A DNA stretch of 7,281 nucleotides, from the NCBI GenBank assembly GCA_965372355.1, contig CBDVBZ010000156.1, forward strand, positions 1 to 7,281, given 5' to 3'. This DNA comes from CBDVBZ01 sp965372355. GTDB taxonomy: Bacteria; Krumholzibacteriota; Krumholzibacteriia; WVZY01. The notes below the pieces were generated by a model that was given only the letters and a program-made list of their open reading frames with translations, did not search any database and was not told where the DNA came from. Positions 1 to 4,291 of this stretch are shown here, one piece after another. The position numbers and the translations under genes were made by a program. How positions within the stretch are numbered: the stretch's first letter is position 1; every line of letters starts with the position of its first letter.

Positions 1-55
1 CGGTATCGGTTGCCGGGGGCCGGGGCTCGGATCACGAGGGTGGAATTCGTTGCTC

Positions 56-80
56 GAAGGCTGAATTAATGGTAGCCTTC
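56..80. repeat. 7-bp inverted repeat (hairpin)
   Basis: GAAGGCT at 56-62 pairs perfectly with AGCCTTC at 74-80 around an 11-base AT-rich loop. It spans the stop of the open frame that enters from the left edge, so it may be a transcript-end hairpin. No T-run follows directly (the nearest is at about 117-122), so a canonical intrinsic terminator is not shown. Confidence 0.4.
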
Positions 81-279
81 AGGTGACATGGGCGTCGACG
101 AGGTAAAATAGCCCTAGTTTTTCCTTACAATGGGGCAGGACGTCAAGACGTATCTACTCCGGTCGCTCGATACATTTGCTCTGGCAACCAGTGTCCGCCT
201 CCGCCAGTCTCGAGGACAGGTTTACGCTGCGTCTTCGCAGGAACACCCATGACAAAGGCCTCTTCGTTCAATTTCCAAC

Positions 280-285
280 GGAAGG
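280..285 (+). promoter_or_regulatory. Ribosome binding site for the gene at 294
   Basis: GGAAGG lies 8 bases before the ATG at 294. The in-frame ATG at 249 has no comparable site. Starting at 294 also puts a clean signal peptide at the very N-terminus, so this site decides the start. Confidence 0.6.
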
Positions 286-293
286 ATTTCGAC

Positions 294-791
294 ATGTTGA
301 GAAAGATCAGCTTTGCGATAACCGCGCTCTGTGTTTGCGCCGTTTTTCTGCCACCGGTCCTGGCGTTCGCCGACACGGTGACGAAGGATGAACTGGCGGA
401 CGCCATCGATACCTACGTCGAGAAGGAGAGCGAGCTCAAGGGCGGTTACTTCCTGGTTTTCGATCAGCACGCCAAAAAGCCACTCGTTCTGACACTGGAC
501 AAGGTGCACAGGGCGCGGCTGGCCAAGGTCGGAAAAGACCTCTACTTTGCGTGTGCCGATTTTGCGACCCCCGAGGGAAAGCTCTACGACCTCGATATCT
601 TCATGAAGGGGAGCGACAAAGAGAGTCTCGTCGTCACGGAGATCTCCGTCCACAAGGAGGACGGCAAGGAGCGTTACACCTGGTTCGAGAAAGACGGAAC
701 CTGGCACAAGAAGCCACTCGAGGGAGAAGGCTCGGAAGAGCACCCTAAAGAACATCCCGAGGAACACCCCGAAGACAAGGACGAAGGATAA
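294..791 (+). CDS. Exported protein of unknown function with His/Glu/Pro-rich tail
   Basis: I do not recognise a named family and assign no function. With the start at 294 the protein has 165 residues. Residues 1-27 look like a Sec signal peptide: MLRK, then a hydrophobic stretch with two Cys (13 and 15), then a cleavage region near AFA-DT. There is no lipobox cysteine after the hydrophobic core. The mature part (about 28-140) is charged and looks mostly beta-stranded, with a repeated polar/aromatic pattern (GGYFLVFD, DLYFACADF, YDLDIFMKG, RYTWFEKDGTWHKK). This suggests a small soluble periplasmic or secreted domain. Residues 149-160 are three EHP[K/E] units followed by an acidic end, a possible metal-binding or simply low-complexity tail. 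An in-frame ATG at 249 would add 15 residues before the signal peptide and is less likely. The next gene on the same strand starts 121 bases downstream, so cotranscription is possible but not shown. Confidence 0.8.
   Translation: MLRKISFAITALCVCAVFLPPVLAFADTVTKDELADAIDTYVEKESELKGGYFLVFDQHAKKPLVLTLDKVHRARLAKVGKDLYFACADFATPEGKLYDLDIFMKGSDKESLVVTEISVHKEDGKERYTWFEKDGTWHKKPLEGEGSEEHPKEHPEEHPEDKDEG
738..773 (+). repeat. Three tandem 12-bp repeats encoding EHP[K/E]
   Basis: Three consecutive 12-base units encode EHPK, EHPE and EHPE (residues 149-160 of the protein starting at 294). The codons differ between units (cac/cat/cac, cct/ccc/ccc), so the repeat is kept better as protein than as DNA. Evenly spaced His and Glu could bind metal ions, which is inference. 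Confidence 0.7.
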
Positions 792-898
792 CGAGGCCAT
801 CAATCGGGCTCGACGGCAGCGCGGCAATCGGCGCCAGCACGTTCGCCGCTCGATTACCATTCCGCACCCTTTATCATTCGTTCTTTGCGCGCAGCATC

Positions 899-903
899 AG
901 GGA
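899..903 (+). promoter_or_regulatory. Ribosome binding site for the TTG-started gene at 913
   Basis: AGGGA ends 9 bases before the TTG at 913. It supports the TTG start over the in-frame ATG at 952, which would remove most of the signal peptide. Confidence 0.45.
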
Positions 904-912
904 TAGACGAAC

Positions 913-1923
913 TTGAAAACGTGGCTGCTCTTCGCGACAACGATTTGTGTAATGCTTACGCATTTGCGTCTGCCCGCCGCGGTGCCGGAATCGCTCGAAG
1001 AGCGCGTCGCGAAAGTGATTGGAAAACCCCGGTCGTTCACGCTGGTGTATCGATTCATGATCCGGGACGTGCCAGCCGGCGCAGAACGGATCGAAGCATG
1101 GATTCCCGTGCCCCGGACCGACGAACATCAAACCGTCGACGACGTCCTCGTGCCTGCTGAGTGGAGCTATCAGACGGTAATCGAAACCGATCACGACAAT
1201 CGTTTTTTGCGCTTCGATTTCTCCGAACACGCACATCGCCGCCAATCGGCAATCGAAGTCGAAATCAGCTTCCGCGTTCATAGACACCCCGTCGAAGCGT
1301 TGAAAATGCCGTCTCATCCCGAAAAGTTACAACCCGGGTGCCTGGCGCGCTACCTGGGACCAAACCGGTTGATCCCACTGGAGGGACGACTGGCCGAGGA
1401 GGCGCAGGCAGTTGCCGGCGGAGAGCACGGTCCGCTTAGTAGAGCCCGGGCGCTGTATGACAACATCGTCGAGACGATGTTGTACGACAAGACCGGCACA
1501 GGGTGGGGGTTGGGCGATGCCCTCTACGCTTGTGACGCACGTAAAGGGAACTGCACTGACTTTCACTCGCTCTTCATCGGCGAAGCGAGATCGTTGGACA
1601 TTCCCGCCAGATTTATCATGGGGATCTCCATCCCCGAAAACGCCACTGAAGGGAACATCCCGGGTTACCATTGCTGGGCGGAGTTCTACGTGGACGAGTA
1701 CGGGTGGGTGCCTGTCGATGCATCCGAGGCGCACAAGCACCCGGAAAAACGAGCTGCTTTTTTTGGCGGCCTCGACGCCAATCGTGTCGCGTTCACCGTG
1801 GGGAGGGACATCCGGATTCCGGGCGCGGCGAGCAGCCCCCTCAACTACGTGATTTATCCACACGTCGAAATCGACGGGAAACTGCACGACGGGGTAAGAA
1901 CCGAGTTTTCCTTCAGAGACTGA
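913..1923 (+). CDS. Secreted transglutaminase-like domain protein
   Basis: The 336-residue protein belongs to the transglutaminase-like (papain-fold) superfamily. Bacterial members are mostly cysteine proteases or peptidases rather than cross-linking enzymes. The catalytic triad is visible: Cys214 in KGNCTDFHSLF, His253 in GYHCWAEFY and Asp269 in GWVPVDAS. The segment RSLDIPARFIMG after the Cys is typical of the family. Residues 1-23 form a signal peptide (MKTW, hydrophobic core, PAA), so the enzyme likely works in the periplasm or outside the cell. Residues 40-135 are a beta-rich N-terminal domain (IEAWIPVPRTDEHQ), which often precedes the catalytic domain in secreted members. The start is TTG, chosen because an AGGGA lies upstream and because the first ATG (952) would cut the signal peptide. 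The substrate is unknown. The gene converges with the Yip1 gene 77 bases downstream. That gap holds only an imperfect hairpin with no T-run. Confidence 0.88.
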   Translation: MKTWLLFATTICVMLTHLRLPAAVPESLEERVAKVIGKPRSFTLVYRFMIRDVPAGAERIEAWIPVPRTDEHQTVDDVLVPAEWSYQTVIETDHDNRFLRFDFSEHAHRRQSAIEVEISFRVHRHPVEALKMPSHPEKLQPGCLARYLGPNRLIPLEGRLAEEAQAVAGGEHGPLSRARALYDNIVETMLYDKTGTGWGLGDALYACDARKGNCTDFHSLFIGEARSLDIPARFIMGISIPENATEGNIPGYHCWAEFYVDEYGWVPVDASEAHKHPEKRAAFFGGLDANRVAFTVGRDIRIPGAASSPLNYVIYPHVEIDGKLHDGVRTEFSFRD

Positions 1924-2000
1924 ACGGCCGCGTAGCGAGTCTCGTCTCCGTATAAGGGCGGTATGTACGGCCTCGCTCGACAAACAAGGCAAGGCGCTAA

Positions 2001-2534
2001 TTAGGTTGACTTTCCAAGACCCCCAAAAATGGCGAACAATAATAATAGAATCAACAATTGAACGACCCAGCCGATCACGCACACCCCAACAGCGCGCAGT
2101 GTGCTCTGATAGTCGAGCGCTTGTCTCACCGCGATGACCATGGCTACGAGCATCCAAACTGAGGCCACGAAGAACACAACCACTGCCAGCCCCGGGATAA
2201 TGCCCAACACTCGAATCAACCCGGGGGAGCTCGAGAAGCCGATTGTTCGCAACAACTCGCCGTGGTCTGCTTGGGTCTGCGGCTCGGGAAGGAATCTCGT
2301 CCCAACAAAATAAGTAATGTAGGCCCAGACATACCATGCGAAAAGGGCCGCAATCGTCCCTGTAACAATCCCACCTACCCCCGCTCTTTCAAAGCTTCCT
2401 ATCCCGGCGGCGATACTGGAAAGAACCACAACCCCCATGGCCTGGCCCAACGCCCCCCTGTCCGCCTCAACCTCTTCATAGACGTTTACATCGAGCTTCG
2501 CAGCGCGAATGATACGGTCAGTGAAACTGGCCAT
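2001..2534 (-). CDS. Yip1-family integral membrane protein
   Basis: The 177-residue protein fits bacterial members of the Yip1 domain family, which are polytopic membrane proteins of mostly unknown role. About 5 hydrophobic segments are visible: roughly 31-47, 55-78, 105-122, 120-137 (the third and fourth closely packed) and 147-171. Family-type motifs are RTIGFSSSPGL before the third helix and AVRQALDYQSTLRA, where a conserved Gln/Tyr-type loop precedes the last helix. The N-terminus (residues 1-30) is cytoplasm-like and charged, with acidic residues around EEVEADRGAL. The ATG is preceded by AAGGG 9 bases upstream and AGG 4 bases upstream on the minus strand. No partner gene lies on the same strand, so it seems to be transcribed alone. 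Its promoter should lie within the transposase-relic region (2535-2750), but I could not identify it clearly. Confidence 0.82.
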   Translation of the reverse strand: MASFTDRIIRAAKLDVNVYEEVEADRGALGQAMGVVVLSSIAAGIGSFERAGVGGIVTGTIAALFAWYVWAYITYFVGTRFLPEPQTQADHGELLRTIGFSSSPGLIRVLGIIPGLAVVVFFVASVWMLVAMVIAVRQALDYQSTLRAVGVCVIGWVVQLLILLLLFAIFGGLGKST

Positions 2535-2617
2535 TGTACCTGTCCCTTCTATTTATCCCATTCACTCAGGTATCTTTGTACTTAAGCGGATTCCATCCTA
2601 CCATATATCCCATACCT

Positions 2618-2713
2618 TTCGTTCTCCTACGCACCTTCATCTCGGCGCTGAGGTCGCTCCGTGCGTTAGCCCCGGAAAACCTCGCGTTACGTCATCAGCT
2701 CGATTTCCTAAAA
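2618..2713 (+). pseudogene. Transposase (integrase-core type) N-terminal relic
   Basis: In one plus-strand frame this stretch encodes SALRSLRALAPENLALRHQL followed by DFLK. That closely matches the conserved N-terminal helix pattern (ALRSR..LALENLALRHQLAVLQR) of a large group of bacterial integrase-catalytic-domain transposases, recognised here from memory. A complete protein of this group has about 300 residues or more with a DDE catalytic core. Here the similarity fades after about 2713, no DDE motif follows, and the frame runs into the promoter of the next gene and ends at 2866. I see no terminal inverted repeats. It is most likely the remains of an old insertion, left at the boundary between two divergent transcription units. 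The similarity is short, so it could still be chance. Confidence 0.55.
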
Positions 2714-2846
2714 ACCCGTTTCCCTGAACGCTTAATTTACTCAACTATTTCGTCGAGACCACGGTTTTCGGGTCGGATGACATTAATGGAAGGGTCAGGC
2801 TTAGCCATCGGCGCCGCCCCGAGAAATAGAAAAAAACCACTGGGGC

Positions 2847-2875
2847 TTGACAAGTCGAGAGTTTGACACTATTGT
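2847..2875 (+). promoter_or_regulatory. Sigma70-type promoter of the GntR operon
   Basis: A perfect -35 hexamer TTGACA (2847-2852) is followed, after exactly 17 bases, by TATTGT (2870-2875), a 4/6 match to the -10 consensus. The predicted transcription start is about 2882, giving a short leader of about 34 bases to the GTG at 2916. A second perfect TTGACA lies at 2863-2868, 16 bases downstream of the first. It could drive a second start with a weak -10 (TAGTAC, 2887-2892). Confidence 0.65.
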
Positions 2876-2894
2876 ACTAGTGCAAGTAGTACAA
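2872..2894. promoter_or_regulatory. Operator: perfect 8+8 bp inverted repeat
   Basis: TTGTACTA (2872-2879) and TAGTACAA (2887-2894) are exact reverse complements separated by a 7-base spacer (GTGCAAG). The repeat overlaps the predicted -10 and the expected transcription start, and the adjacent downstream gene encodes a GntR/YtrA-type repressor. Such dimeric winged-helix proteins bind inverted repeats at their own promoters, so this is very likely the autoregulatory operator. I saw no second perfect copy in the window. Confidence 0.75.
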
Positions 2895-2904
2895 CGCCGC
2901 CTGC

Positions 2905-2910
2905 AAGGAG
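2905..2910 (+). promoter_or_regulatory. Ribosome binding site deciding a GTG start
   Basis: AAGGAG lies 5 bases before the GTG at 2916. The longer in-frame openings (TTG 2847, GTG 2880) fall within the -35 box and the operator and have no ribosome binding site, so 2916 is the likely start. Confidence 0.65.
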
Positions 2911-2915
2911 TTGTC

Positions 2916-3323
2916 GTGATTTACGTCGAGATTGACACAGGAAGCCAGATTCCGATCTACGAACAAATCATGGACCAGATTCGAGCCCTGGTCCGAAAGG
3001 GTACCCTGCCCACCAATTCCCCGTTGCCGTCCGTCCGTCAGCTGGCCGCCGATCTCGAGGTCAATCCCAACACGGTGGCAAAGGCGTACAGCCTTCTCGA
3101 ACGGGAAGGGCTTGTCAGAACCGCGCGGCGACGCGGGACCTTGATCGCGCCTTCCGCCAGAAACGTCGCGCACGAGACGGTGGCCAACCGGCTTGAAGAA
3201 GCGATCGATCGGGTCCTTGAAGCGGCCGCCAGCCTTGGTGTTGATCTCACCGAACTCGTGGAAGCCCTGGAACGCCACGGCCAGAAACGGAGAGATCAAC
3301 GGTCGAAAAGGAGCTCAACATGA
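2916..3323 (+). CDS. GntR-family (YtrA-type) transcriptional repressor
   Basis: From the GTG at 2916 the protein has 135 residues. Residues 8-78 form the GntR winged helix-turn-helix: the opening SQIPIYEQIMDQIRALV, the helix-turn-helix in LPSVRQLAADLEVNPNTVAKAY, the recognition-helix continuation LEREGLV and the wing RRRGTLIAP. Only about 50 residues follow, mostly helical (82-122), with a basic tail. This short helical C-terminus replaces the large effector domain of other GntR groups and is diagnostic of the YtrA subfamily, whose members have about 120-135 residues. The family binds inverted-repeat operators as dimers and usually represses its own operon. A perfect inverted repeat overlaps its promoter at 2872-2894. 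The stop codon overlaps the ATG of the following membrane protein gene (ATGA), so the two are cotranscribed and probably translationally coupled. The inducing signal is unknown. In Gram-positive relatives it is often cell-envelope antibiotics. Confidence 0.9.
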   Translation: MIYVEIDTGSQIPIYEQIMDQIRALVRKGTLPTNSPLPSVRQLAADLEVNPNTVAKAYSLLEREGLVRTARRRGTLIAPSARNVAHETVANRLEEAIDRVLEAAASLGVDLTELVEALERHGQKRRDQRSKRSST

Positions 3324-4213
3324 ATTCCTCCGTTCTCGCACTTGTAGTCATCGGCCAGATTGCTGTTTTCCAGTTTGTTGCTGTCGCTTTTACCCGAAGC
3401 CTGTTTGCGGCATTGTTGGGGTATCCGTCCGATCCGCTGGCTGGAGAGTCCGCCACCTACCTGCGTAAAGCCAGTCGTTATCGCTTCATCCTCGGTGGCG
3501 TGCTCCTTGTGTTTGCGCTGGCGAGCCTAATTGGCCTCCCGGCGGATGCGACCACGCGAAAGCTCCTGCTCGCCGTTGTGTCCCTCACGTCTAGCGGGGC
3601 CTTCGCGTATGCATCGGTGAAGGATCGACGTGCAGTACGCTCAATGCGTAAAGCCCTCCCCGAGTCCGGCGTGAGGCGCGCATCGCTTCAACCGCGCGCC
3701 GTTTCCCACTGGTACGGCACGGCTTGGGAAATTTTGCCGATCGCAATCCTCCTCGCGACCGTCGTACTCACGATCACGCTCGGGCGCCGGCTTGGTTATA
3801 TTACAACCAAGATGTGGGTCCTACAGATTCTTCAGGCTGCATTCGTGATCGGCGCCCTCGTCTACACCATCCGCCACGGCATTGCCGTCCCGAACGTGTC
3901 TTCGCGTCTTCCCATGCTTCGCGATCGGCCGGAGCTGGCGCTGGAGTTTGGTGAACGGCTCGCCGCCCGAGAGATGCAGTACTTCATGGTTGCGAAGATC
4001 GGCGTGACGTTGCTCCTCGGCGTGGGCACGGTTCACGTCGGGCTGGAAGCGCTCGAGCACTCGGCAGCGCCTCTGCTCAACGCGGCGAAGTGGGCGATCA
4101 TCGGCCTGCTGCTTGCCCTGTTTACCGCCTTCGTCTTGCACATTGTGGCGCTGACAAGGCGTATGCAGAGTCAAATCCAGCAACACCCCCACGAAGCCGA
4201 TACGAGGAGGTAA
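3320..4213 (+). CDS. Polytopic membrane protein in GntR operon, function unknown
   Basis: This 297-residue protein is clearly integral to the inner membrane. About seven hydrophobic helices are visible at roughly residues 5-24, 55-73, 81-100, 136-155, 166-184, 223-242 and 256-278. A basic cytoplasm-like loop lies at 101-128 (KDRRAVRSMRK, then a Ser/Arg-rich stretch), and a polar loop at 186-222 contains NVSSRLPMLRDRPEL. The tail is His/Gln/Arg-rich. I do not recognise a definite family. The pairing with a YtrA-type regulator and the loop-then-helix pattern (SLQPR...LPIAILLATVV) recall DUF1648/SdpI-like proteins often found beside such regulators, but this is tentative. No ATPase motif is present, so it is not an ABC transporter on its own. 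The ATG overlaps the repressor stop by 4 bases, and AAAGGAG lies 6 bases upstream (3307-3313), inside the repressor gene. It may sense or respond to the envelope signal that the repressor controls, which is inference. Confidence 0.82.
   Translation: MNSSVLALVVIGQIAVFQFVAVAFTRSLFAALLGYPSDPLAGESATYLRKASRYRFILGGVLLVFALASLIGLPADATTRKLLLAVVSLTSSGAFAYASVKDRRAVRSMRKALPESGVRRASLQPRAVSHWYGTAWEILPIAILLATVVLTITLGRRLGYITTKMWVLQILQAAFVIGALVYTIRHGIAVPNVSSRLPMLRDRPELALEFGERLAAREMQYFMVAKIGVTLLLGVGTVHVGLEALEHSAAPLLNAAKWAIIGLLLALFTAFVLHIVALTRRMQSQIQQHPHEADTRR
4204..4210 (+). promoter_or_regulatory. Strong Shine-Dalgarno at the end of the membrane protein gene
   Basis: GAGGAGG lies at the last codons of the membrane protein gene, directly before its TAA and 9 bases before an ATG at 4220. 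It could start translation of a short leader ORF. It may instead be incidental, because AGG AGG encodes the terminal Arg-Arg. Confidence 0.35.
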
Positions 4214-4219
4214 CGAGTC

Positions 4220-4291
4220 ATGGATTCTTGGAGGACCACCGGATCTTGTTCAACCCGAGCCATTGCTACGAATTCAGGAGGACGAGGATGA
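4220..4291 (+). CDS. Possible 23-residue leader ORF coupled to the hydrolase gene
   Basis: An ATG at 4220, 9 bases after GAGGAGG, opens a frame of 23 codons. Its TGA (4289-4291) overlaps the ATG of the hydrolase gene (4288-4290) in an ATGA arrangement. The predicted peptide begins MDSWRTTGSCSTRA and ends in a Gly-rich GGRG. It has no hydrophobic stretch and resembles no attenuator peptide I know. It fills exactly the 74-base gap between two genes of the operon, which would carry ribosomes through to the hydrolase start. The alternative is chance: the hydrolase has its own strong AGGAGG (4276-4281) and does not need the leader. Nothing independent shows that the peptide is made. Confidence 0.25.
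   Translation: MDSWRTTGSCSTRAIATNSGGRG
4276..4281 (+). promoter_or_regulatory. Ribosome binding site of the hydrolase gene
   Basis: A full AGGAGG lies 6 bases before the ATG at 4288. This fixes the hydrolase start. The same frame is open further upstream, to 4090, but only as an out-of-frame overlap with the membrane protein gene. Confidence 0.75.

Larger units (their letters stand above)
1..293. other. Left-edge region without a confident gene
   Basis: I see no convincing gene here. Frame 1 of the plus strand is open from the edge to a TAA at 67-69 (22 codons, arginine-rich). It could be the tail of a gene that starts outside the window, but nothing in it is recognisable. A short hairpin lies at 56-80, across that stop. 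The hexamers TAAAAT (104-109, with GTGACA 15 bases upstream at 83-88) and TACAAT (126-131) resemble sigma70 -10 boxes and could serve the gene at 294, but neither has a good -35 at ideal spacing. ACGTCAAGACGT (140-151) is a short inverted repeat of unknown meaning. An ATG at 249 is in frame with the next gene but lacks a good ribosome binding site. Confidence 0.5.

Noticed and set aside
249..293. Start of the first gene at the upstream ATG (249)
   Set aside because: It lacks a ribosome binding site and would put 15 residues in front of a well-formed signal peptide. The ATG at 294 has GGAAGG 8 bases upstream.
222..860. 212-residue minus-strand open frame opposite the first gene
   Set aside because: It is antisense to a gene with a good ribosome binding site and signal peptide. 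Its hydrophobic N-terminus is the reverse reading of the acidic and basic repeat tail.
1934..1977. Possible terminator between the convergent transglutaminase and Yip1 genes
   Set aside because: AGCGAG (1934-1939) pairs with CTCGCT (1972-1977), and CCGTA (1948-1952) with TACGG (1966-1970). The two stems are offset by 8 unpaired bases on one side, and no T-run follows on either strand.
1327..2337. 336-residue minus-strand open frame across the transglutaminase and Yip1 genes
   Set aside because: It is antisense to the clear transglutaminase-like gene and overlaps the Yip1 gene in another frame. It is Arg/Ser-rich without domain features, as expected for a shadow frame in GC-rich DNA.
2847..2915. 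Upstream extension of the GntR reading frame
   Set aside because: The extension translates the -35 box, the -10 box and the operator. The winged-helix family begins at about the GTG at 2916, which has AAGGAG 5 bases upstream.
4090..4287. Upstream extension of the hydrolase reading frame
   Set aside because: The frame is open by chance over the end of the membrane protein gene. AGGAGG and the signal peptide place the start at 4288.
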